NCBI RefSeq assembly: GCF_004027225.2
Contig: NC_044288.2
Coordinates: 5,073,719 to 5,137,718 of the forward strand
Length of the DNA stretch: 64,000 nucleotides
Direction of reading: 5' to 3'
DNA from: Strigops habroptila
Lineage: Eukaryota > Chordata > Aves > Psittaciformes > Psittacidae
The translations under genes were made by a program, and so were the position numbers. Shown one piece after another: positions 39,680-49,384 of this stretch. Each line of letters starts with the position of its first letter. The first letter of the stretch is position 1. A model generated the notes under the pieces. That model worked only from the letters and a program-made list of their open reading frames with translations. It was not told where the DNA came from and searched no databases.

Positions 39680-41107
39680 AATTTAGGAAGTGCTGAGAAA
39701 CTTGTCTCCTTTCGTATGCTGGAAGGAAGAGGTTTGATTGCAGTGGTTTTTAAATGCTTTCTACACAGTTTGAATTGTCAGAAACAATTTATTCTCTCTC
39801 ATTCCCATGCTGATGGAAATTTTTATGATGAGGATTGACTTTCTATAAAGCACACATGAACGTTACATGGTTTTCTTTTGGCTCCTTTGCAAAACAAATG
39901 CATTTGGCTTGTTGCTGCTTTTACCTCAGGCTGCCTCCCTGTGAAGCTTTGGCCACTGGGATGTTTTTCAGGGAATTCACTGAGCTTGGTTTAGGTTGGG
40001 CTGTGTGGGCAGTTTGTGGTCACTTCTCCAGCACTGTTGTTGACTCGAAAGACCTGGTGGATTCTCTTGGCTTGGGCGATGACGTCTGTAGCTTCAAAAA
40101 GAACCCCCTTTCCCTGTGGTCTCTGTGCAGAGCCGTTGGCATCTCCAGGAGCCGCAGGTAACAAGCGCTTCCCCTGGGTGATGGGTGGTTGGCAGGGGTG
40201 GAGCTGATTGCTGGCACCAGGGTGCAGCCTGTGGGGCTGGTGCCACGGCTCCTGTGGTGCTCAGAGGCTCTCCACTGCTGGCAGTGGCTGCAGGCTCTCC
40301 CCGGTGTGTTGGAGCTTCGTGGAGCACACGGACAGGGTGAGTCAGTGCTGTGGGTTCTTCCCTTTCCCTGCCCTGGGGGAGAGTTGTCCCTGGGATGAGG
40401 CTGTGGCTGGTGGGTGTTTGTTCCTAAGCCTGCTCAGAGCTGGGTTGGGCTGTGCTGGAGCAGTGCCCTGCTCAGGAAGGGCCAAACCTGGTCTGGGTGG
40501 TGGGTGCCCCACTTTGGAAGCTAAAAGAGATGCCAGCCTGCTTTGTCTTCTCATTCGCTTGGAATGAACAGCCTCAGTGGTTGCCATGAAAGCTTCAGCC
40601 TCCTGTGATGGGTGCTGCTGCTGCTGGGTCATGTCTTTATGTGCAAAGCATCAGCAAACTGCCGCACGGTGCCAAGCATCATCTGTAGCTGCTTCATGCT
40701 CCTGGCAGCTGGTGTGTTGCCTGTGAGCACTGGTGGAGGGTTACCACACCAACGGGAACACGTGGCTCCCAGGGGCATCCTCCCAGGCCCCTTCTGCACT
40801 TGTTCAACCACCTCCTGCTGCAGCTGTGGCTCAAAGCACCTTCGTGTTGCTCCCTAAGTCCAGGCAGGCACAGTGGCAAAGTGCTGAGTTATTTGGTTAT
40901 TTAGATGTTAGGTGATCTCTGGGTTGAGAGCCTGTTGAGAGGACCTGGATGGCAGTTTGCAGGGGTGCTGTTGGCGGGTATTACTGCCAGGAGTTTAGGA
41001 TTGAAAAGCATGTCCTGCCACTACAAGGACCAAACATGGAGTGCTAAACAACCTGGATTTCTCTAGTGTCCCATGATGTCTGGAATAAAGGCTGTAGAAT
41101 GGTTTCT
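39680..41107. other. SF3A3-LU gene intergenic region
   Basis: About 1.4 kb with nothing recognised. It ends in the CR1 fragment at 41108 and must contain or adjoin the promoter of the LU-domain gene; no CpG island or TATA box is apparent. Confidence 0.5.
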
Positions 41108-41237
41108 TCAAGGCCAGGTTGGACACAGGGGCTTGGAGCAACCTGCTCTAGTGGAAAGTGTCCCTGCCCGTGGCAGGGGTTGGAACTGGATGAGCTTTAA
41201 GGTCCCTTCCAACACAAACCATTTTGGGATTATATGA
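41108..41237 (+). mobile_element. CR1 3' fragment upstream of the LU-domain gene
   Basis: tcaaggccaggttggacaca to ttttgggattatatga matches the 3' 130 nt of the common CR1 copies of this window. It lies about 190 nt before the proposed first coding exon of the LU gene and so may be within its promoter region. Confidence 0.9.
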
Positions 41238-41423
41238 GAAAAACTCAATAGGAGAAGTCTTTCTTACGCAACTTGTCCTGATTGTTTCTGCCACCTCATC
41301 CCAAGCCGTGTGCAGGGCAGGCACAGGGAGCACATGCTGGCAGTGACCACTGGACTGTCCTCTCCTGCTGCCCAGCTCTCAGCGTGCCTCTTCCTGCCAG
41401 GTCCTGGGAGAAGCTGCTGGTGG

Positions 41424-44400
41424 ATGGAGATGGCAGGTCACCGATGGCTCATCCATGCAGCTCAAGGTAACAGGGGCTCTGCTGCAGCATCCATCCCGGC
41501 GTTCCCAAGGAATCCATCCCTGCCCCAGCTGCTGGAGGCTTTGCCAGAGGCTTCCATGGGACAAAGGGTGGCTGCTGTCACTGGGGGCTCTGGGCAGGTC
41601 AGGGGGTATTTCTGCAGCAGGGCTGCTCCCTGCAACCAGCACAGGTCCCTGGCCTCAGGCATGCTTGTGGGGCTCCCCACAACCTCCCTGCTCCACGGAG
41701 GCTGGATTTGGTGTATTGGGGTGAGCTGCCTCTGCTGCTGGGGAGGCTCTTTGGGCTGTGGCTAAAGCGGGTGGCAGATGTGGTGGTCTCAGCCATCCCC
41801 ACTCCATTCCAGGCCTGCTGCTCTGCGTCTTGGCTCTGCACCTCTGCGTCCAGGACCCTCTTGCCACAGCAGGTGAGTTCTGCACCCCAAGGAAAACCTG
41901 GGGGGTTCTGTGGGGAGCGGGGCAAAGGCAGTGTGGTACAACGGGGACTTTGCCCCTGTCCCCTCCAGGCTGTATTCTATAGGAGGGAGCTCTGCTGAGG
42001 AACTTTCTACCAAGGTTTTGACCCCTGAAAGCCTGTTCTTCACATGCAGCGTGGCTGGAAGGGGGAGGGAGAAGCTGATGTAACATCTATCCATAGTGCT
42101 GCTGTGGTGGCTTGTTGTCTCTGTTGGGAGCTAGTTGGAGCTTCTGGGCTGCCCTATTGCTGGCTGCAAACAGACCTTGTTTGGGACATCCTCTCACTGA
42201 GTGCCATCCACACCCCAACCACAACGTGACTGATGCTTCCCGCAGGTCCCTTTGGGCTGTGGCATGGTTCAGGAAGGGATGCAGGGTGAGGCTGGTGGTG
42301 CTTCCTTCACCAAGGGGGAACTTTCTGTCTTCCAGAGCACAACACGGCTCCCAACGCCTCGGTGGTGGCCCCCAACACCTCAGTGGTCCCCAAAGCCTCG
42401 GTGGTGGCCCCCAATACCTCAGTGGTCCCCAAAGCCTCGGCGGTGGCCCCCAATACCTCGATGGTCCCCAAAGCCTTGGTGGCGGTCCCCAACACCTCGG
42501 TGGTCCCCAACGCCTCGGTGGTCCCCAACACCTCGGTGGCCCCCAGCACCTCAGTGGTCCCCAAAACCTCGGTGGCCCCCAACGCATCAGTGGCCACCCC
42601 CAACACCTTGGTGGCCACCAACACCTCTGTGAATGGTACACAAGAAACAATGGTAAGTGAAGGAATGGCAAGAAGGTTGTTGGCCTGGCTGTTAGAGCCC
42701 CATGGTCTCTAGCCCAACTGGTCTCTCAGAGCCAGGAGTCCCATGAGAGCATCTCCTGGGTGGAAGGGGAGCACCTTGGGCATGGTGGGTGGGTGCATGG
42801 ATGCAGCTTCTCCAGACAGTGAGGCCATGGTTGGGGACAGCACCCAAACCAAAGGAGGCTTTGCTGCACAGTGGTACCATGGTGTGTTCTCCCTCCAGCT
42901 CACCTGCCAGAGCTTTCAGTGCTTCGGGGAGAGGTGTTACCAGGATGGAGCCCACGCCAACGGGACGGTGACGTGCCGTAATGAGACTTACTGTGAGGTA
43001 TGGAGGTGCAGGGGGGCTGTGATAGGGAAAAGTCTGTTTTCTCTTTATATCGGGAACCCACAGTACTCTACTAGTCTGTGCCATAGAATCACGGAATCAC
43101 AGCCTGGTTTGGGTTGGAAAGGACCTTATGATCATCCAGTTCCAATCAGGGACACCTTCCACTAGAGCAGGTTGCTCCAAGCCCCTGTGTCCAACCTGGC
43201 CTTGAACACTGCCAGGGATGGGGCCAGCCACAGCTTCTCTGGGCACCCTGTGCCAGCGCCTCAGCACCCTCACAGGGAAGAACTTCTTCCTTCTGTCTAA
43301 CCTGAACTTGCCCTGTTTAAGTTTAAGCCCATTATTCTCCAGTTTCCCTTGTCTCTCTGTGGCAGCCTGTCAGTTACCTTTGCTCCTTCATAAAGGCATC
43401 TCTTCACACTCCTTCCTTTGGCTCTGCTGTTGCAGCTGTATCGTTTCTCCAGCACAAACTACACAGCCAGGTGCAGCAGTACCTGTGGCTCGGAGATGTG
43501 CAGGACCAACAGCAGTGTGAGCACACGGGAGTGCGCCCTGGACTGCTGCAACTCCTCCCTCTGCCTGCAGCTCAACGCCAGCTCCTATGGTAAGTGCCCA
43601 CAGTGGTAGTGGTCTGAGGTTAATCCTGCTATGGAAGAGGGAGATGGTGAGTAAAACCCATTGTAGAGAGCTGTGGCTGCATGTGAACTGTGGTGGTGAA
43701 TGCCCTGTGTGTGGCTGTGAAGGGTTCTGCATGGGCTGTGTGCTGGGCACAGCCTCACAGGGCTCCTTTTGTGTCTGCAGGTGACCTGCCTCCCGCCACC
43801 ACGCCACCTACGACCACCACCACCCCCAGAGCTCCCCCCAAAAACGTAGGTACCAGCCGGGCAGATGCTGCTGTGGCTGCGGGTTCTGGGTCTGCACGCT
43901 GGGATGGCTGAGCAGGGGGAGAGGGAAAGGTCCCTCCTGCACCTGCTTTATGGGGTCAAAACCTGCCTCTGGAAGGGGATCCTTAATGAGCTTTGGAAGA
44001 AAAGAGTCCATAATGAACCATGTCAAACAGGCCTGCTCCCAAACCCAGTACTAACATCAATTCAAGCAGTTGGAGCTGACTGCATGGAGCATTTCCTGCA
44101 GCCACAGGGACCGATGGGGCACTGCAGCCTTTTTCCTGAGCCTGCATGGAGGGAAAGGCGCTTATCTTCGCAGAGGCCTCTTAAGAGGAAGGAAAAGGAG
44201 GCTTGAAACTTGTTTGCTCCGCTGGTGTTTCACTCAAGTTTCCTGCAGTTTCAGATGGGTGATATTTGTCTTTTTACCTCTGTATCTAAAATGCCTGAGG
44301 CAACACTGGCCAAGCAGAACAGAGAGGGGTTTGGAAAGGAGCCCTTAGGAAAGAAGGGCTGTGTAAAATTCAGTTCTTGTCCTGGGAGTCCTGCTTGATG

Positions 44401-44899
44401 AACATTCAGTGTCCGCTCCTCTCTTGTAGGGGAAGGTGTGCACAGCGTTCTCCTGTCACGGCGATGGATGTTTCAAAGGCAAGAAGGCTGTTGCTAGATG
44501 CAATGTTGGGCAGGACTTCTGTGAGGTATGGCCTTGGGGCTAAAGAGCAGGACAGCTCAGGAGCCTGCATAGTTCCTGTGATGTGAATAGTAAAAGCTTG
44601 GCAGGACCCCCAGGCTAATGTCTCTCTTCTCCTTGCAGATGAAGAAGATGGGCTTGAATTATATGGCGGGATGTAGCAAAGCCTGCAAGGCTGCCAAACC
44701 AGTCTGTGCTGGTGGGACGAAGGCTGCCTGTTACCAGGAGTGCTGCCCAGCTACCCTGAGAGCAAGCTGTCTGAAACTGGATGGCAAAGTCCACGTCAAT
44801 AGCGCTGGGCGGGTGACTCCGGCCTCGCTCTTGAAGCTGATGGTGTGTGGGGTGGCCCTTCTCCTCGGTTCCAGGGGCTCTGCTTCCCTCTGGGGGTAA
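41424..44899 (+). CDS. Unnamed GPI-anchored protein: N-glycan-rich tandem repeat plus two LU (Ly6/uPAR) domains
   Basis: Reconstructed exons are 41424-41466, 41813-41872, 42336-42652, 42899-42997, 43436-43589, 43781-43845, 44430-44525 and 44639-44899. Every junction is GT-AG and the frame stays open, giving 364 aa. In order the protein has a signal peptide (hydrophobic core GLLLCVLALHLCV, residues 15-27), a repeat exon (about 35-140) with ten N-x-S/T sequons, LU domain 1 (about 141-224, 12 Cys, 6 sequons), a Thr/Pro hinge (exon 6), LU domain 2 (about 247-330, 12 Cys) and a C-terminal hydrophobic tail after a small-residue NSAG segment, as in GPI signals. LU proteins fold as three-finger cell-surface or secreted receptors. 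Both LU domains are split by an intron at the same place (after Cys-Glu), showing internal duplication. I cannot assign an orthologue; LYPD3-like proteins share the two-LU/GPI plan but carry their Ser/Thr-rich segment C-terminally. The first exon is the least certain part. Confidence 0.8.
42362..42628 (+). repeat. Coding minisatellite, seven 36/39-bp copies in exon 3 of the LU gene
   Basis: The exon is a tandem array: copies start at 42362, 42401, 42440, 42479, 42518 (36 bp), 42554 (36 bp) and 42590, ending at 42628. The encoded unit is VVAPNTSVVPKAS or a variant. Copies 1 and 2 differ at one base, and that change (AAC to AAT) is silent. Unit lengths are all multiples of three, so copy-number change keeps the frame. 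Each copy except the sixth-type KTS variants carries one or two N-x-S/T motifs. Because the repeat lacks stops in several frames, long shadow reading frames appear on both strands here. Confidence 0.95.
42899..43589 (+). CDS. LU domain 1 exons (exons 4 and 5) of the unnamed GPI-anchored protein
   Basis: Exons 42899-42997 and 43436-43589 encode a domain starting LTCQSFQCFGERC and ending DCCNSSLC. The Cys-Cys-x4-Cys ending is the signature of the Ly6/uPAR fold. The twelve cysteines have spacing C-x4-C-x4-C at the start, different from the C-x2-C of many Ly6 proteins. Six N-glycosylation sequons (NGT, NET, NYT, two NSS, NAS) decorate it. Intron 4 contains a CR1 insertion. Confidence 0.82.
43082..43368 (-). 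mobile_element. CR1 LINE fragment in intron 4 of the LU-domain gene
   Basis: Antisense CR1 starting catagaatcacggaatcaca and extending through the gggcaccctgtgccagcgcc segment. It has a short internal deletion after ccagttccaatc relative to other copies. Confidence 0.92.
44430..44899 (+). CDS. LU domain 2 and GPI-signal exons (exons 7 and 8)
   Basis: Exons 44430-44525 and 44639-44899 encode VCTAFSCHGDGC through ECCPATLRASC, with the same twelve-Cys pattern and the same internal intron position as domain 1. In contrast to domain 1 there is no N-x-S/T sequon within the cysteine-bounded core, and the domain is basic (many Lys). The tail ASLLKLMVCGVALLLGS before the stop fits a GPI-attachment signal. 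Confidence 0.8.
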
Positions 44900-46679
44900 G
44901 CAGCAGTCTGGATGCTCCGCAGCCTGCCTGCCTGCAGCGGAGCTCTGCAGTGCTCCTTAGCATCCCTGCTGCTCTCTGACTTCAGCCAAGGCCACTATTG
45001 AACACCCGCTGTTACATCCCTGTCCCAATGTGGCCCAGTTGCATGTGGCTGCTTCTTCCCCCTGTGCAGGTCCTTCCTGCCCACAGGGCAACCCCAGGCC
45101 TCTGAGCTTGGCTCAGTTGCTGCCCTCCACAGGCCCCGGCTGCTGATTCCCAAATCCCATCTCCCATCCCTAAACTCCACTCCAAATCCTGCACCTTCGC
45201 AGGCTGGGTGAGTCCCATGTCCTGTTTGGCATCTTACATTTCAGTGAGTTTTAACTCCTTGTAATCAAGACTCCCCCAGTGTTGCCAGAGGAAAAGCATT
45301 TAACCAATGCACTAAGGAAGCTGCAAACGGGTGTTCTTCCCTGTGCTGCCAAAAACCTGGAGGCCTGGGAGATTTGCAAGCTAACGAGGGTTTCTGGGAG
45401 CTGCTGCAGCTGGGGCTATGGATGCTGGAATGAGTGACCTTGGAAGCAGGAACAGGAGGGTGTTAAGCCTGCTTAAAACCCAGAGAATTCTGCCTTGACT
45501 GAAGGCACAGAGCCTGCTTTAGTTGATAAGCTGCTCACAGCATGGCCTTTCTGGGCATCCTCTTACTTGTTAGTTGAAAACTGCTCTGGTATTGGGATAC
45601 CTCTTGTCTGGATAGGTGAAATTAGGCACAGTGTCTCCGCTCCAATTCTGAAGCAGGAAAATGGGATTCATCTAAAAGTATCTCATGTTTTAGCTGATCC
45701 CCTTTCACCGCTATGATTCTCTACTGCTAAAGGCAGAGCAGAGCCATGACGTGAACCACCTCCAGCCCATTCCTGCATCAGACAGAGCTGCTGTGTTGCT
45801 CGTTGGGCAGAAGTCATCAGTGTCAGTGCACACACCCGCTCTGCTGTCCTCTGCTGCTGCTGTCTCTTAAAAGATTGCACAAATATAGAACCCTGGTCAG
45901 TGATGGGGGTGTTTGGAGTGTGTCTGAGCATGACGTGACTCGAGGGGAGGGCCTGGATGTGCTGGTTCGCTGATGGAAGGGTTTTGCTCTGCCAGCCCTT
46001 GTGAGGGGCTGTGGGTTGGGAATCCAGCATGCAGCAGATGTGGGACTGGGTGAGAGAAGCCTCACAGAAGCTGTACCCAGCCCATTCCACGTCGCAGGGC
46101 GGCCTCAGCCTGCTGGTCCAGTGCATCCAAACCACGGCACAAGGGTGTGTTTAGATTTTGACTCAGGCCACAGTAGCAGCATATCCACAGCAAGTGAAAA
46201 CAGGATGAAAACGAGGGGTTTTCTGTCTCAAAACCACCATCCAGCACTATGTTTCTTGTAAGACCAGAGATTTACAGTGAATATTTCAGACTGTTCTTTC
46301 ATTTCCTCTTTGCTGTCTCGTCCATTCTGGATGGCTGCTGGAGGACGATTATGGGAGCAGGAAGGCAGATGGAGAGCAGTTACTTTAATGGGGACTGCTC
46401 TGAGTTCTCCTATTCCCTAGATCTTGGCTATTGCTCCTACATCTGTGGAAAGACCTGACTTAGGCCAAACTCTCCCACCTCTATGCAGAAGACTGGGGAC
46501 GGTTTCTAGCACCTGCTCACACGCTCTGTGTTAATTAATTCGCATAATTATTATTGTAATAAGAATTAATAATAAGCAGACTTGTGCCAGCCGGGTCTTG
46601 AAATCCAGCACGGAAACGGCTCAAGGTGCTACTGCTAAAAGAGCACGTCCTGTTTCTACCGGGGCACGAACCTTTCTGG
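44900..46679. other. 3' flank of the LU gene up to the INPP5B island
   Basis: Presumably holds the LU gene's 3' UTR, but I found no convincing AATAAA close to the stop codon. It ends in an AT-rich stretch (46530-46575) directly before the CpG island. Confidence 0.45.
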
Positions 46680-47420
46680 CTCTGCACTACCCCCGGACCT
46701 CCCTCCCTGCCCGACCGCCCAGTGCATCGACCCGCCGGTGCCGCGTTGTCCGGGCCTGCAGGACCCGGGTGGTTGCGAACCGGGCCCGAACCCGCTGCCG
46801 GGGGCTGGGAGCTGCCGCTCGGCCGAGCCCCGGTCCCTGCCGCGGCTCCCGGGGCGGTGCCGTTATTTCCGGCGGCTCGGCCCGGCCCGGCCCCGGCGCG
46901 CAGGGTAACGGAAAACGGCTGCTGCGGGCCCGGGAACCGCCGCCAAGGAGGGGGTGCCCGGCCGGGCGGCGCCGGTAGCGGCCCCGCCTGAGGGGCTGGG
47001 GGGCGCCGTGGGCCGGGCACGACACGTCGCGATAGTGGCGCTGAGCGGTGCCGGGCAGCGGTCGCCGACCGGCGCGGAGCATGGACCAGTCGGTCGTTAT
47101 CCAGGAGACCCTGGGGGAGGGTGCGACGTGCCGGATCGTATCCTTTGCATCGGGGTTGCGGCGGGAGGCCGCGTCCCCACCGCGCCGCGGGCCCCGTCTC
47201 GCCGCGGCCGTTCCTTGACGCTGAGCTGAAGGCGGTGCAGGGCGTCCTGGCCGCGGGGGAGGCCACGGAGAGCCGGCTCCTGGGCCTGGTGGAGACCCGC
47301 CGCGGGCTCGCGTAGGTGACAAGGCCGCGGAGGGCGGGTGGTAGCGGGGCGGCCGCGGGGGCTCCGGGGCGCGGAGGCCGCTTGAGAGCCACGTCCTGCC
47401 CCAAAGGCCTCCGCTGGGCA
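46680..47420 (+). promoter_or_regulatory. INPP5B: INPP5B CpG-island promoter (long isoform)
   Basis: This is a very CpG-dense stretch around the first INPP5B exon (ATG 47081). A GC box (GGGGCGG, 46851) and an ETS-like TTTCCGG (about 46866) lie about 200 nt upstream, and there is no TATA box. Two long minus-strand reading frames over this island are a consequence of its GC content. Confidence 0.7.
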
Positions 47421-49384
47421 GCGGGGGAAGGTGGGGACAGGCCAGGCGCGGGCTCTGCGCTCCGGTGGCTTTGCCAGGACACAACCATGTTCGTTCCGGT
47501 GTTTCAAGTGGCTGCAAAAAAGATGGAGACTCAATTTTTACAAGGGGTGATAATGGAACCGGTGGGGGGTGATGGGCACAGGTCACTCCTGTGGGAGATG
47601 CTGACTGGACACAAAAGGGAAATCTTTCACAATCAGCCTCTGGAATAATCACCCGAGGGAAGTGGTGGATTCCCCAGCACTGGGCGCTGTTATGATTGTT
47701 CAACCAGGAGAAGGCTCCAGGGAGACCTTAGAGCAGTGCCAGTGCCTAAAGGGGCTTCAGGAAACCTGGAGAGGGGCTTTGGACAAGGGCCTGTAGGGAC
47801 AGGACGAGGGGGAATGGCTTTAACCTGCCAGAAGGGAGATTGAGATGAGCTCTGAGGCAGAAGCTCTTCCCTGTGAGGGTGCTGAGGCGCTGGCACAGGG
47901 TGCCCAGAGAAGCTGTGGCTGCCCCATCCCTGGCAGTGTTCAAGGCCAGGTTGGACACAGGGGCTTGGAGCAACCTGCTCTAGTGGAAGGTGTCCCTGCC
48001 CTTGGCAGGGGGTTGGAACTGGATGAGCTTTAAGGTCCCTTCCAACCCTTCTGTTGGACAGGCTGCTGGCTCATCTAGTCTTGATCATGCTTTGCGTAGA
48101 AGGGTTGGACGGATGATCCTTGAGGTCCCTTCCACCCTGGGATTCCATGGTGCTACAATTCATTCTTATTCAGATGATGAGTAAGCAGGTGGATGGGTGC
48201 ACAGTCGAGAATTGCTTTGGGGCTGGTGTGAGGCTGTGCTCACAGGTGCTCCTGGGTGGGATGGGATCTGTCTGTACCTGCAGCGATGCCAGAATCGAGG
48301 AGGTATTGCCTCTGTGTCTGCTCTGTGTTTGCAGGATCCACATATACACTCACCGGCGGATGGCCATCGAGGCTGAGGATGTCTGCCTGGAGAAAGTCAT
48401 CCCCATCACAGAAGGGTTTGCAGTGGAAGAAGGTACGAACACACTTGGGTGGCTTAGCAACCACCTCCAAAGAAGAGTTTGGAGTCCATAGTTTGTTGTT
48501 CTACTTAATGAAATTTGGGATCTATTCAGCCTTCACATTTCTAATTCATTCTGTAATCCCCTTTGACTCCTGTGTGCCACGTGCACAGCTGGCAGGGCTC
48601 TGCTAGATGAATTGCTCTGCACCCCAGAGTGCCCCATGTCCTTCCCAGCCCCAGCAGCTTTGTTCTGCCTGTCTCTGTTCGTACCAGGAATATTTGGGAT
48701 TTGAGGAATTTGCTAACCTCAAATCATCAGCGCGGGCTGCAAACCCGTTGCCTTGCTTAGTAACCAGAACTTTGTTTTACATTTGCAGTTGTCATTGACA
48801 CTGACCTTCATGTCCTTGGTAAGTTCTCTTGTGGTATTTTGAGTGTTCCTGGGCCCTTGCACCAGCTACACTCCACGGGGTTGGAGCAGGGGCTCTGGTG
48901 GTCCAGATGTGGAGTGGGGGGATCTTGTATGGCTCCTATTGGGGGTCTTGGGGTGCTGTTTGCTCTGATTCATTCATGTTAACAGGTATTGTCCCCCTGC
49001 TCAACCAAAGGAATGTTTTTTCCAGAGGCTTTTAAACTGCTACTGGAAGATTAATCATTGTCACTGAATGAACAGGATAAAACTTATTATAAACGCTGAC
49101 TTTTCCATTTTTAAATGGCATTCTCATGTAAAATGTGGGAAAGGAACAGGGTCAGAAGGCTTGCAGAGGCTTGTTGATAAATCTGCATGCACTAACCCGC
49201 TGCCACAGTGTGCAGGAGATGCTCGGTTGCTGAGGGCTGACCCCAGGAGCTTTTTTTCTCCCCATGTCTTTAGGCTGTGACGTGACTGTCCAGATCAGTT
49301 CCGAACATGATGAACTCACGGTGCAGTTGCCTTTCGGTTCCCACACGCGCACGTTCCTGCGGGAGGTCAGCCGGTGCCAGGAAG
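47081..49384 (+). CDS. INPP5B: INPP5B exons 1-5, N-terminal PH domain
   Basis: Exons 1-5 (57, 80, 98, 30 and 111 nt) encode residues 1-125. This corresponds to the PH domain of INPP5B/OCRL, which in OCRL carries a clathrin-binding loop. Exon 4 is only 30 nt. Exon 1 is followed by a 94-nt U12-type intron. Intron 2 contains two CR1 3' ends. Confidence 0.88.

Noticed and set aside
42087-42671. Minus-strand and alternative plus-frame Gly/Trp/Pro repeat proteins over the minisatellite
   Set aside because: Shadows of the tandem repeat. Only the NTSVVP frame joins flanking exons with proper splice sites and phases.
46535-47703. Two overlapping minus-strand frames of more than 300 codons over the INPP5B island
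   Set aside because: Pro/Arg/Ala-rich composition typical of CpG-island DNA with few stops; the plus strand carries INPP5B exons 1-2 here.
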